Assembly: GCF_014356525.2 (NCBI RefSeq)
Contig: NC_052504.1
Span: 62,141,086 to 62,205,085, forward strand
Length of the DNA stretch: 64,000 nt
Direction: 5' to 3'
DNA from: Nilaparvata lugens
Taxonomy: Eukaryota; Arthropoda; Insecta; Hemiptera; Delphacidae
Below the pieces are notes generated by a model. It did not search any database, had not been told where the DNA came from, and saw only the letters and a list, made by a program, of their open reading frames with translations. A program made the translations under genes and the position numbers. Every line of letters starts with the position of its first letter. Position 1 is the first letter of the stretch. Of the stretch, positions 47,986-60,669 are shown one piece after another.

Positions 47986-49189
47986 TGAGATATTTTGCCT
48001 CTAAGGATTTCAAAGGAATGAAAAGGATCCTATTAAGTAAGGTTATGAACATGGTAAGGTGAACGCCATATGAAACTGAGATAATTGACACATGATATTC
48101 TAGCAAATGTTGTAATCATTGGAAAGCTTAAAATAATCTTATCAATCAGCTGATCGAATTACTTTTTTCGTAAATCGAGAGCGCGAGCTTGCCACGTGTG
48201 TGTTCCATTGTCGTATTCTTGGCCAGATTGATTTGTGCCTTCTATCAGCTGTATATGGAGTCTCATACATTCCGATTAGAACATAGCACAGAGATTCTCT
48301 TTGATTAGGAGTTTATTGTTAATTCTTTTCCCAAATTCAAATTCTATTGCCATCAAAAATCACATTGAAAACATTCTTACTAGACAAGATTACAAAAAAA
48401 TGTTGAACATTAACCTACATTTATTTATAGCACGGCCAGAAAAAGGCGATCCTTAGCCGTGAGTTCATTTAATATAACTTATATTATTATATTTTTTGTT
48501 AATATTATGTGAATAAAAAGTACGAGTTGATGAGAGATGTGAGTAATTCCTTATATTTGATTCATATTGTAGTAGTCGGGGTCACTGCAATCAAAAGTTT
48601 TTTTATTCTGTAGCTGATAAATTTCAAACGTATTTTTGAATTGAATTGAATTACTAAAACGAATCGATTCATTGATTGTCCATAATGTATCAAGTGTCCA
48701 TAGAGGAAATGATTGAACTACTCAAAATTAATGGCTTACTGGTCCCAGATAGAATTTATAGTATTCCTGGTGATTGAGCCTGTCTTTTTTCAGCGTTGAC
48801 TATTAATAATAAAGCTTTATTTGCAACTAGCCTACCCGGCGAACTTCGTACCGCCAAAAGGTCAATGTATCTCATGTCACACTTGACTTCATATTTGGTG
48901 AATCATGAAATTCATCTGACAATCAATATTTTTATTTACATCTCAATACGGACTCCCTATGTGCTTAGTCATGCAGCATTCATTATTCCGAAAACATATT
49001 CTACTCAATCAATTGGTAGTAATATCTATCAGTGAAGTGTTGAATTGAAAAAATAGAAAAAATGGATAGGTTAAATCAGTGTTTCAGAAATGAATTTAAT
49101 GTTTTCATAGTTGTTGACTGTCAATAGATGGTCCAGGAAATACGCGATGTACGATGAATCACCCAGAGTTCCATATATTCTTTCCATCT
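47986..49189. other. No recognised feature
   Basis: AT-rich, with a (GAATT)n-like triplet of units near 48638-48653 that may be a LINE tail. The 79-codon frame at 48796-49035 is unsupported. Confidence 0.5.
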
Positions 49190-50259
49190 TACATTTTAGG
49201 ATGAATATAAGCTTAGCTAAATTCAAAAATTTTAAAATTCAAAATAATGGAGTGTTGATGTATGTGAAGTCGGAATTGAAAGCTTACTGCAATGAAATAA
49301 GTGTTGGAGGAGTCAATTGTTTAAATGTTGATTGCTATAAGGACGGCCAGAAATATAACATCTTATGCGCTTATCGCTGCCAGGGCTTGGATCTAGCGGG
49401 ATCAGCGGGCTCGAAGATCGTTTTAATGAAACTAGAAGCAGATTAAACGGCACTGTTCAGATATTTCTAGGCGATATTAACTGTAATATTCTTATGGATC
49501 AAATCAATAATATTAGTTATAGATATTTAGACGTGCTTTATGAGGCCGGTTTTGTCTCCTGTGTCAACGTGCCGACAAGACGAACGGCCTTTACCTCGTC
49601 TTGCATTGACCATATTTTTGTCAAGCACTTTGATACGGAGGCTCTCCGTCCGGCAGTTTTCCCTACAGATATCACTGACCCATACGCAATATCTATTTTG
49701 GAAAACAATTAATGAGATATCTGGCAATCAAACCAAAAAAGGTTCATTTCCAATTCAAAATTTCATAAATGGCAGCCAGACAGAACAGATAGGGGTATGT
49801 TCATCAATATCTGATGTGACAAATTCCTTTAATAATTACTTTTCGCAAGTTGGAGAAGCTCTGGCAGATGTATTAAACAAAATAGTCAGCATTTGAACCG
49901 AACACAAATGAATTTTCCTCCATGCAATTCAGTTTTCGTTCTGCAGCAGGTGAGTGAGGTAGATATAAAAAATTGTATTTTGGAGCTTCGTGGTGGATCT
50001 GCTCCTGGAATTGATACTCTATCCGCTTAAGCACATCAGAAGTTTTGCCTCTGGTACTTTCCCACATATCCTCAAATTAGCAAAGGTCATCCCTCTATAT
50101 AAAACAGGGATTGAACATGAATTTAATAATTATCGTCCAATTAATCTACTCAGGTCTATATCAAAGATTATTGAGAAGTGCTTCAAGAAGCAGTTCATTG
50201 ATTATCTGAAAAAGAGCAATATTCTAATAAGTAATCAATTTGGATTTAGGGATGACTAG
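49190..50259 (+). pseudogene. CR1/Jockey-like LINE fragment: endonuclease and N-terminal reverse transcriptase
   Basis: Endonuclease pieces: NNGVLMYVKSELKAYC and KYNILCAYRC (49240-49385), then LGDINCNIL (about 49470) and SCIDHIFVKHF (about 49600) after a frameshift. The linker NSFNNYFSQVGEAL lies at about 49820. Reverse transcriptase begins with VSEVDIKNCILELRGGSAPGID (49951-50016), breaks at a stop, and continues in another frame with FPHILKLAKVIPLYK, NNYRPINLLRSISKIIEK and NQFGFR, stopping at 50259. The palm with the catalytic Asp motifs and everything downstream is missing. Several frameshifts and short deletions make it an old relic. Family-level call is firm; clade is approximate. Confidence 0.85.
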
Positions 50260-50423
50260 AGGAAAATTAGTTGAATATTTGTTAACAATATGCATTTACA
50301 TTAATACAGAAACTTCTATACCGTACATTCTGAAAGAAAATACATATGCGAAGAAGAAAGAATACAATTAACAGAGGTTGGAAAGCGTAGCCAAACTTCA
50401 GATAATTTGCTTGAAATGCTAAT

Positions 50424-50626
50424 TCTCCTTCTTCTTCTCCTTCACCTTCTTCTTCTCCTTCTCCCTCATCTCATTCTTCTCCTTTTTCTCCTCCTCCTTC
50501 TTCTTCTCCTTATTCTCCTTATCCTCCCTCTTCTCATTCTTCTCATTTTCTCCTTCTCCTTATTGCCCCTCTTATCATTTTCCCTTCTCCTTCATCCTCC
50601 TTCTCCACTAATTCTCCCTCCCTGTA
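50424..50626 (+). repeat. Polypyrimidine tract, CTT/CTC-rich
   Basis: About 200 bases of C and T with few interruptions, ending CCTGTAG just before the LINE 3' end. The open 78-codon Leu-rich frame here is a by-product of composition. Confidence 0.92.
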
Positions 50627-50827
50627 GATGCATAACAATATAATTATCTATAGTTATTACAAATTGCTTTTTTCATAACATATACAGTTCAATAATTATT
50701 TTCTTAATTTATATTATGTAATTATTCATCTATTTTTCTGTATTGTAAGCTATTGTATATAAGTGTATAAGCCAGTATATATTGTAATCTACATAAATAA
50801 AGTAATCAAGTAACCAATCAATCAATC
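50627..50827 (+). mobile_element. LINE 3' UTR, uninterrupted copy
   Basis: Same sequence as 32031-32180 plus 34669-34709, continuous through AAGCCAGTATATATTG. Ends with AATAAAGTAATC and an (AATC)n-like tail. No coding part attached. Confidence 0.88.
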
Positions 50828-50842
50828 TTATCATTCTTCTCC

Positions 50843-50932
50843 TTTTTCTTCTTCTTCTTCTTCTTCTTCTTCTTCTTCTTCTTCTTCTTCATCATCATCT
50901 TCTTCTTCTTCACCTTCGTCGTCTCCTTCTTC
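50843..50932 (+). repeat. (CTT)n microsatellite
   Basis: About 30 CTT units with ATC and ACC interruptions in the right third. Confidence 0.95.
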
Positions 50933-51730
50933 TGGGCAGTGGCAATAATGATAAAAAACTATTGATGTATTGTTTAATGAAGAACTGTTTCTTGACTTTA
51001 GTGTTAGCTAAAATAAACATTGTATAATCGGATTCGCTAAACATATAATATATTCTATTCACCGAGAAATAAAAGTCGATGTCAACTTATAGAGAGTTTG
51101 GTGTATGCCCTTATGTCTAGTGAATGCATACTTCGGAATGTATATTTCCGCTCGAAGGCATGTTTATATTCCATATATAGCTCATTTCATGTTTACATTT
51201 CATTTATATAGTTTTTTCTGTGGGAAAAAATTTCTGCAGCACTAAGGCTAATAGAAATTAGTTCAAAATCAAACCGATATTAATTTGGTTGTTCTACTAA
51301 ATACTCAGTCTTCGCCGAGCACTCGAAGGAGTCGGTACGTGTTCTCACTTACGTCTCATTTCCTTCTTAAAACGATGCTCTTAGTCAAATATGGATACAA
51401 TCCCGTGCGGAACAGGTGTATTGTATACCAAAGAAAATTATTTATACGATTGTAATGAAACAAAACATGGAGTGAAATATTTGAGATGTTCGAACAACGT
51501 GTGTCCCAGCCGTGGGACGTACCAGGACGGCAATTAATTTCATCCTTCAATACACAACCACCCCCCGGATGAAGTTGATATAGAACTGAGAAGGTTTTTT
51601 TTCTTAGTTATTCTGAAATATAGAAGAACATAATAAGTTATTCTAATCGCATTCAATCTTTATTCTCATTGACTAATTGTTTATACTTTGTAAAATTTGT
51701 TGAATAATTAGCATCAACGTCATTTAATGT
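50933..51730. other. No recognised feature
   Basis: AT-rich; no supported gene. Confidence 0.55.
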
Positions 51731-51795
51731 AAATTAGTGTATAAGCCAGTAAATATTGTAACATACATAAAGAAATCTAATCTTATCTAATCTTC
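51731..51795 (+). mobile_element. LINE 3' UTR tail, third and diverged copy
   Basis: TTAGTGTATAAGCCAGTAAA, ATTGTAAC and ACATAAAGAAATCTAATC correspond to the last 60 bases of 50627-50827. Confidence 0.65.
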
Positions 51796-52059
51796 TTCTT
51801 CATCATATCCTCTATCATAGCAGTCAAAAATTGAAACTTTCCTCGTTCATTCATCTTGTTCACGATGATGTTTTTCAAAATGTAAGACTCGATTAGCTCT
51901 TTCATAATGAGACTTGAACTAACAAAATCGGTCGGGAAACCACGGAGGAGTTGAGGTTTCAAAATCAGGTTCGCCTATTCAATTAGAGATAGGCAACACG
52001 CACTACAAGCTTGTACATCAAGTTGCAGATTTAGAAGTATTCTATTTTTTCTCATTCGA

Positions 52060-52380
52060 TCGAATTAATGAAATATTGAAACTGGAACGTTCTCATCCAG
52101 CCGAATCCCAAATGATAAAAAACTTTACGAATTTTCCCAATCGACAGAAAACGTTGTTTGTTGCATTGAGCCGAAAGTGGTGACAGTCCCAAACGACAGA
52201 AAGTGTTGAGAGTCCCAAACGACCGAAAGTGATAGGTTTCCCAAACGACAGAAATTTTCTCTAGTTTGTCGCAAATGACAGAAAGCGTTCTGCCAATTGG
52301 GAAAAAAACTAGTTTTCGGCCGTTTGGGAAAATACAGCGTTTCGGTCGTTTGGGATTCTGTCAATTGGGACCCTTCGATC
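52060..52380 (+). repeat. Motif array, copy 2, with inverted block
   Basis: Starts with the ATTAATGAAATATTGAAACTGGAAC spacer also found in copy 1, followed by seven forward motifs (about 52105-52285) and then four in reverse orientation (TTGGGAAAAAA, TTTTCGGCCGTTTGGG, TTTCGGTCGTTTGGG, TTCTGTCAATTGGG; about 52295-52370). Those four are the reverse complement of the first four motifs of copy 1. Confidence 0.85.
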
Positions 52381-54916
52381 CAGATCGAACATACCCAGTA
52401 AATCCTACTGGACAATGAAAAAACAGAGACAGATTTACTAATAAGAGCAGGGCTACGGAATTAGCTTGAAGTTGATGTGTTTTTTCCCGGACGAAGCCAG
52501 AATTGAAACTTGGTCGTTGTAAAGACGAATCGCTCAGAGTGCGGGGATGGAAGAGAATTGGAGGCGAAAGCAGGAGATCAACTTAGATAATAATAATAAT
52601 GATGGCATTAATGATAATGATAATAATGGTTGATGGTGAATTACTTACTGTGGTCCTTAGTTGGCCTATAAAAAATGAAAAAAGAAAAATAAGGTAGAAG
52701 GTATCAAGATTGGTATCAAGGTAATGTGGTGTTTAATACCAGTCTCCTGTAGGTGACGGCACTTATCTGAGGGTTAACTCCTGTTTTGGGAAGGAAACCT
52801 GCCTGGTGAGTGGTTCTTGCGGGTTGAGCCACTTGACTACCCGGTTTCTCAACTCCCGTCTCAGGAAATACCCTTGTCACACGAAATATAGGGAAAAATG
52901 TCTAGAGTATACTAGATTATTTTCCTGACAATTAATCAAAGGATTAATTGTACCATATTTCCTCGAGATCAAGTAACTCGATGATGAGTTACTATTGACC
53001 TCTAAAATGAATATGATATTAGCGAATAAATAAGCTATAAGCAAGGTCGAACACAGGCGTCACTAAGGAACAACATGTGATGACAAGTTGCATTTATTTA
53101 AATTCACTAAATCATATAATAATATTGTTTGTTCAGTAATTAATGAGTGGATTTGATAATGTAGGGTTAAGCCCATAAACAATATAATTTGAATTTTAAA
53201 AAGTTCTTTCAAGTTTATAAATTTGTTAAGGATAAGCATGTAGTGCTTTCACCCAAGGGTTGCCCGACTATAGTTTGGACAGTGTAACGTCAGAATTTTT
53301 ATAAACGGTATACCAGTTTGTCTATGGAAAATTGAGTCGAAGAGATTTTGAAATAATATTATCATAAATCACTCACATATATGAGCCCATAATATACGCG
53401 CACTCACTCATGAAGATTTGTTCACTGCATGACTGGCATATTTCGTCAGGCTGCATGGCATCATAGGCTTCATTATGTATTGGCTCGCAATTTTAATAAT
53501 TAATAACTTCCTTTTTAACTGAGACTTGGTAACCAAATTCAATTACAACGTTACGGGAGCTTTACATTTAAATTGAATTTAGCACTCTTACATAAATTTT
53601 AACATTGAAACATTTAAAACGGAAAAATAACAAATAGGAGTTACAAACGACTCTCCATTGGAATGCTCAGTTAATCTCTCTCTGTCTTCCTTCTTCTCAG
53701 AAATTGAGAAGCAAGGCCGAGGAAGAAAAGGTCACATGACCAGTGTTAATGACCAATCACTGGTCAGAAAAATCAATCTACCAATAGGATGGCTACACTA
53801 AAGAAATGTGATCAGGTGTGCAATATAGAATGAATGAATAATTTTACAAATAAAAACGAGAAAACAAGCAAAACAAATATATAGGGGAGCAATGAGCAGA
53901 TTTTTCAGAAGGTCAGAGTGTACAATTAACAATATAATAAAATTGAAAATCGAAGCAAGCAGTCAACAATCGGAAACAGACACGCCGGTTATCAGCTGAC
54001 TGATAAGGTAGCCGGCCCAGATTGCATTGAGAAACTAACCCTTTTTGTAAACAAACATTCATTATGCTGTTTTAGGTTATTCGAAAACCATTTACAACTG
54101 TTTGTGAATCTGGATCTTAATAAATGAATAAATCATAGATTCTATTGTTATTTCAACAGCCGATAAAAGTGGGTAGTCGTAATTTTTAGCTTATTATTAT
54201 AGAAAGTTGCTTATCAAAGCTATTTGGCAAATCTCACCGTGACAGAATGTATACAGCATACAATATTTCATCATCTGTATCTAAAGAATCTTGCTCCTAT
54301 CACCTGTATGATCTGTGAAGTTTCTGAAATTCAAGACAGTTTACTAATCATTAGTACCAATAGAAGGAGGTATTGTGATACTCCTGGTTTGCTTTTTGGT
54401 CCTTTTTCCTCTATGTTTGGTTTAGAAGCATCTAAATTTAAAAATCCACTTAGTGAAAATGAGAATGAACTGAATCGAAATGAAAAAAAAACAGAAAAAT
54501 GAAAATAAAATGAACTGATGATTTTGTGAAGTGAACAACTACAATACCAACCTATCTCGGACTATGTGTAACCTTATCTGAATTTGGGAGAGCAATAGCA
54601 CAAGGCTACCTTATTTTTATCTCCCTATCATTTTTATGATGTACTTTATAATGATGTATTGTAGCCTATGAATCAGTAAAGAAAAGAATAAGAAAGGATA
54701 ATATCCTCACCATCTTCAGATTCATGTGCAAATCGATGAGTACTATTTCATATGTTTTATTTTGTTTCTAATATTTGAGATCTGATATAGAATTATTACT
54801 CTTCTCGAACTTATTGTAATTATGATTTTTTCCACTTCAACCACCCAGTAAGAATAAACTGTTCATTCAGCTGTCCTGATTCAGTATCTAGTTTCATATA
54901 TTATTGTTCATTTGCG
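52381..54916. other. No supported gene
   Basis: Mostly AT-rich. 52730-52870 is GC-richer with repeated CTCCTGT / GGGTT / CCGTCTC fragments but no frame. A 92-codon plus frame at 54224-54502 lacks a motif. Confidence 0.5.
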
Positions 54917-55349
54917 AATCAAATTCAAATTCAAATTTATTTTGTCAATCAAAACAATTACAATTTCAAAGAAAATAGTATACATCACAGAAAATATAAT
55001 CAGAAAAATCCTTAATAAACAAAAAATGAAATAGGATTTATCATATAACATGAGCTTAGTTTATCAAGAATGTATAAATAGGAAAATATATATAAATGTA
55101 TACAATAATACTTATAATTTAAAAAATGATTTGACATATTTTACTGAGCGCAAAAAATATAAAAGTATCCCTCAAACTAACTGCAAATATAACGTCATTA
55201 CAGTGAGAATGGGATAAAAATTCCAGAGATCGACGTTGGATTTTTTCTGGTTCGAAAAAAGCAGCTACATTCCCAATTAAACGATTGATTGGGAGTGTAA
55301 TTGAATTATTTGAATACATCAATAAGTTATGATTGTTCAACAACAACAA
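54917..55349 (-). mobile_element. LINE 3' end
   Basis: In minus orientation: a 76-codon frame (55119-55349) containing SITLPINRLIGNVAAFF and QRRSLEFL, perhaps the C terminus of a LINE ORF2, then about 180 bases of AT-rich UTR, AATAAATTTG and a (GAATTT)n tail at 54917-54937. The tail and polyadenylation-like signal are clear; the coding assignment is tentative. Confidence 0.5.
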
Positions 55350-57819
55350 ACGAATGAATAGAGCGCGAAGTTCATCAATTCATAGCATGGGGTGAAGTTG
55401 CCTTTTGAAACAAGCTCAATATCCATGTAACGTGTGTTTGCTCCTGTTCTTCCCCCATATTACTCATAATCATCTCATATAATCTCGCAGTTAATTACAG
55501 TAATCTCGGAAAATAATTTCGGGGAGATGTTGTTGAAGTTGGGTGCTATTTACTTTCAGAAATTATAGAAATCATGGGAAATTCATTGTGAAAGATGTTA
55601 TTGATGCAAAAAAGATGAGCGAACATTTAATTTTTGGTAGTTGAAATTGGAGTGTGGTAGTTGAGGGCGGGAGCACAGAGGATAATGATAGGAGTGGCTG
55701 TCTGGTCCTGCTGCAGTCGCCTAGAAGTGATGCTAATGAGCAACGAGGGGCGCATCTTCATCTTCAGCTCTTGTTCTATTCACAGAAACTACTGTTCTGT
55801 CAGCCTGCACTTACCAATCACAGTCTCTTCTCACGTCTTCCTCTTCCTCATGCCTTCTCTCGCTTCGAACCCTCTCAATCCTCCCTCTCACCATACTCAG
55901 TCTCTTCCATCATCACTACCCCCACTCATATATCCCTCTCTCTTACATCCTCACCGCACAGATCCTTCTTCCTCAAGTCCCCCTTGTCTACTCCCTTTCT
56001 CCTTGGAAACTCCCTGTTTTCACCTTTTCTTTTTTCATCAACCCTTCTTACAAACAAACCCTCACTTCAAAGCTCACCGGTAGAAAGTAAAACTGCTACC
56101 ACCTTTACCTCGATGCCTACAATGAGCGACTGTTATGAGAACGTTGTTGTTTTCGGCTTTGCTCATTGATTGAGAATACGCTATCCTGCTTTGATTAATA
56201 ATCCCAGATGAGGAAATTTGTCCACAAGGGAAGGAAATCATTGACTTATAATACTCGTTATATTCGTACAAGGAATTCTTGAAAAGTCTTAACTCCAAAT
56301 CTAAAATTCTCTGCAGCCGTAGCAGTAAACTTATAGAATTATTAACCATACGACCTGTATAACACACTTATCTGGGAAATAATATATGTTATGGAATAGT
56401 ACTCCACTGAATTAAAAGCTTTCAGCTGCATTTGATGATCTTTCCCACAATATTATCAGCCAAATGTTGACAAGCTCATTTCAATGTGATGGGATTCATG
56501 ATAAGTTTATAACTCATAAATTTATTATTGTAGAATGGAAAACTAATCAAATGCTCTTTGTATGAGATTGCTGGCTATTTAAATATGATGAGCTTTGGCA
56601 GATATAATTTCAATCTTATTTGCAAAAATTACAAGGGATGAGAATTGGATGTTATTTCCAACCTTGGTGGGAATGAAATTCATGGTATTATGGTTATAAA
56701 ATGAGTTCAAAACCGTGAACAATGAGCTCTATGAGAAATTTCACGAGGATTCACATCAATTTTCAATCTTTTGATTGATTTTACAGATTTCCAGCAGTTG
56801 ATAACTGATAAGATTGTCATCAGAATTTTTTCCTTCAATCCTATTCAATGTCCAGGAAGTATTCAATCTATTCCGATTATCCTCTTCAAGGATAATTAGA
56901 AGGTTCTACTATATTACTGGATACTCGTTCTTCATAATTAAGATTTAAAGAGAATAATTCAGCTTCATCTCATTCACTTTTCGATAATATGTTTCAGTCC
57001 TCCAGTGAATGATGATAAGAAAATTGATGATCGATTCTTCCATTGAGAATATTGATTTACTATTTTTGAACAATGTACTCTTGATCTCTGAAATGCAATC
57101 TTCGTCTTTCAAATTGAGAAAGGGAGAGAGGAGGAACAGAATCACGACTCGGAGATACAGTATTTCGCATTAGGAATGGAAGTTTTTTGTCAGTCATTCC
57201 AGAAACTTTGTTATTAAATCCATAGTCGAGTCGACATGCGTAAGTGGAAAGCTCTTTGTTTATCTTCGAACACTTTCGGTCAGAATATGACGTGATGAAA
57301 TTCTCGAACAAACAAAAGTTCTTATAGACAGCAGCGAGCGATGAAAACTGTATGAGCACATAACTGATCTCCTGGTTTAATGGGCTAAGTTTCGTTTGCC
57401 ATTTTCTAGAGTTTGCTGTTACATTCCCTTTTTAATGAAACTCTATTTATGCTGGCCGTGATAAGGAATTTCGAGCACTCTTGCTAGGCGAGCGCTAGTA
57501 CTAGATTGGTTGTGAGGGGGCTTTTTGCTAGGGGGATGGGAGAGACGCAATCTTAGTTCAAATCTCTCTTGCTACTTCGGAAGTTCGCCATAAATCCCGG
57601 TGATATCGGCAATCGCCTGTCAAGGGAAATTGTATATTCTCAAACAAGGTTCCACTAGTATATTTATATGCGCTACCACATAATTCAACAGGAGAGGTTT
57701 TTATGAATCACACAATAGTTTTCAATGGAACGACCTTGAGAGAAGAATGAAATAGTTTCTTATATCTGGGAGATGAGTTTAATTGATTAAATGATTGAAT
57801 GGAAATTAAATAGATTGAA
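55350..57819. other. No supported gene; polypyrimidine stretch 55845-56060
   Basis: The plus strand at 55845-56060 is C+T rich and keeps frames of 140 and 171 codons open; these look compositional. The rest is AT-rich without motifs. Confidence 0.5.
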
Positions 57820-58016
57820 TGAACCAAGAAAGGAAAAATTCAGAACCGCCTCGTCCAAGAAAGGAAAAATTCAGGAGGTTCTTTCTATATGTCGCTCCGC
57901 GTATTTTTAACCTTTTGCCTAGTGAAATAAAGGATGCATTACGCTTGAATAGATTCAGACACTTGACCAAGAGTTGGCTATTGGAGAGGAATGAAGTGGA
58001 AACATTGTTTCAATGA
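57820..58016 (+). pseudogene. LINE ORF2 C-terminal fragment
   Basis: The frame RRFFLYVAPRIFNLLPSE continues to IKDALRLNRFRHLTKSWLLE and a stop at 58014-58016. The aromatic-basic P-R-x-F/Y-N-x-L-P-x-E-I motif followed by a W-L end is typical of the last 50 residues of CR1/Jockey-type ORF2 proteins. The 5' end is truncated at or before 57845. A 20-bp tandem duplication (CCAAGAAAGGAAAAATTCAG) lies at its start. Confidence 0.75.
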
Positions 58017-58524
58017 ATTTTATCTCAGTAGATTAATTTAGTAATTTTATTATGTATGTATGGCATTTCAACACACTCAAATTACCAGATTGCATTATTT
58101 AAGCTCAAGAGTTCAATTCAGCTAAATGTATTTCTTATATTTCATAGCTTTATCTAATTTCAGTTTTTTTGGCATTCTCTCTCATTATTGTTCAGATTTT
58201 AACTTGATAGTTTCTAGTACTGGATCCGATCATATTTACTATTCATATTGAAGGCATTATATTTATAGTTTATATTTACGTTTCTATTCATGCAGAGCTC
58301 TGCTGTTTTATGTTTGTTCAATTCTTATATTTGTTTATCACTGTAACCATACCATTCAAGAGAATAAAAAATGCATATGGAACATGAACGACCCCACACT
58401 GTAGTAACTCAGGGGTTGTTTAAAGCAATATTTTTCCACTATTTTCAGTTATACATTGTAATATATTGTATTTTAATGTATTTTTTGGAAGAATAAATTT
58501 CAATTTCAATTTCAATTTCAATTT
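58017..58524 (+). mobile_element. LINE 3' UTR with (AATTTC)n tail
   Basis: Follows the ORF2 stop without a break. Ends GAATAAATTTC and five AATTTC units (58496-58524), a characteristic LINE tail that also marks the insertion boundary. Confidence 0.8.
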
Positions 58525-58919
58525 CTATCGCTCAATAACAATGATGATGTTTAGAAATTACTTTGGTCGCTTAGTACAATGTTACTGGTGATTTTGCTAC
58601 TAGTGAAGCATAATACAATGAAAACTCTCTTAAGGACACCTCCAAAAAAGCAGGGATCCAGGACCCTGATCTTGGGGGGGGGGCGATTTGTGTAGTCATC
58701 CCCCCGTTGACTCCCCCCACCACACGGAAAATTTTTGAAGTTTTTAATCGAAAACAGCATGGTCTTGATACTTATTTCTGCAACTGCAGTAGTAGTACAG
58801 TCACTATATTGGTGCTTGCATTTTATATTGTGTAGACTTCTGATTTTTCAATAAATTGTATATTTATTATTATTATTGTATATTTATTTATATATATCGT
58901 ATTTTCATAAGAGAAATCG
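58525..58919. other. No gene; G-run
   Basis: Ten consecutive G at 58674-58683 in a C/G-rich patch; TATTAT-rich sequence near 58860. Confidence 0.6.
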
Positions 58920-60669
58920 AGAACCAAAGTATTTCATGGAAAATTCCCCTTGTGCTGGATACAGAGTGGCCCAAAAACCTTGTATTTTCGGTTCATTTTC
59001 CAGTTTTTAGTTATTTCCGCCAAATCCTGACCTCGATCAGAAAAATTTGCTCTCACTTTTTATTTATATTATAAATTCATAATAAAATGAGATCATTCGG
59101 AACTTTCTATCTTCAATGAATACTGAGTTACAATATTTTCAAGAATAAGTAGAGTTTTAAGAAAAAAACAATTTCTATGATTTTAGATTTTGATCTACAA
59201 TATCTTCCGATTCTCACCATTTAAATGTATTATTCAAGATTTCTCTGAGCGTAATTTTGTGCTCTAGAGGTAGAGCGCTGTATCTCATATGAATTCTCAG
59301 GTAAACCAGACAACAATGATCCTCGTATTTTGGAAATAAACCCAAGTTTCAGCTTCAATCATCATCAGCAACTCTATTCATCAAATCCAGATTTCGCACC
59401 ATGATATAAGTTCATTGGATCATGTTCTATGAGAAATATTAAGAATCACCCGTTAGATGCTCTTAATTCATTGGAGAGGCGCGCGTAAGGATACTTCAAG
59501 AATCAAAATTTCAAACAATCAAAACTTTTGACACAATGATCAGATCTCAATGTACCACAGCTCATTCTTCTTGGCACGTCAGGATGGTTTAAAATCATGC
59601 ATGATAAATAATGAAATTTGATTAGAAAATAGACAATTCATCCTTGAGTGTACTTTAACCAGTATTTCAATTCACAAAGTATGACCGATTTCCATATTCA
59701 AAGCTGCGTATCTTGTGAGATACTTTATTTCGGATAAAATTTCAAAATGTGGATGTGAAAAAGTATATTTCCTTTTTTCACTACAATCAAGAATACTTTC
59801 GTTTCCAGTATCATTTTAGAAAGTTACAGCCGATTTTAAAAATAGCAATTTCAGTCTCTCATCTTTCGTGACTTTTCTGTAAATCAAGAGTCTCTAAAAT
59901 GAGTCTGATACATCACAGAAACTCATGTTTGATTCCAAATTGTAGACAATTCCATTCTCTAAGAGCTCAATTGCCTTGAATTTATTTTGAATCACTCTTT
60001 CCTTTCATAGAGCTTCCTAGACCGTTAATATGAGAAAAGTATCTTCGATTTCTTGATTTTTTAAAATAATTGAATCTTACATTACCATCATATTCTTCCA
60101 TTTACAGCAACTAAAAGAGGAGAAAAAATTCAAATTCAATTCTAAAATTCAAGATCAAGTCCTTTTTATAATAATGGCTTACCAAGATACATAAAGCTCT
60201 GAATTATTTCTTTGTGTATGGAAATACTAGTTAAACTACACTCAGGGATGAATCTTATATTCTTCGATCGAATTCGACTCATGATGCATGATTTTGAACC
60301 GCCTTGACGAGCAGAGAAGAATGAGCTATGGTACAATGAGACCCCATCATTGTGTCAAAAGCTATGTGTGTTTGAAAATGTGATCCTTGAGGTGTCCTTA
60401 TGCGAGCCTCTCTACTGAATTAAGAGCATCTAACGGTTGATTCTCAAGGAACATGATCTGATGAACTTATATAATGATGCACAATCTCAATGTGATGACA
60501 ATGGAGAATTCATTAATGAGAATTTCATTATCTAAAAAAGGCAAAAACAAATTTTAGTGTCAGAATTTGGCGGAAATAGCTGAAAACTGGAAAATGGACC
60601 GAAAAAGAGCTTTTAGGGCCATCATGTATCTAACACAAGAAAATTTTGCATGAAATAATTGGCTCTGGA
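58920..60669. repeat. Large fold-back element, about 1.75 kb
   Basis: Left and right halves are diverged reverse complements of each other over almost the whole length. 58920-59035 matches 60560-60669 reversed (ATTTTCCAGTTTT, ATTTCCGCCAAAT). 59385-59640 matches 60220-60480 reversed (GAATTAAGAGCATCTAACGG, ATGCATGATTTTRAACC). The centre is near 59795. No coding frame. The part 59690-60480 is collinear with 23890-24589 plus 28157-28330, the copy that received the Gypsy element. Confidence 0.8.

Noticed and set aside
50407..50643. Leucine-rich 78-codon frame
   Set aside because: It is a translation of the CTT/CTC-rich tract.
55654..56169. Overlapping frames of 171 and 140 codons
   Set aside because: They overlap in different phases of the same C+T-rich stretch; the Ser/Pro/Leu composition reflects base bias.
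59255..59290. tRNA-like GCTCTAGAGGTAGAGCG block
   Set aside because: Resembles a tRNA A box, but no B box or acceptor stem follows and it lies inside the fold-back element.
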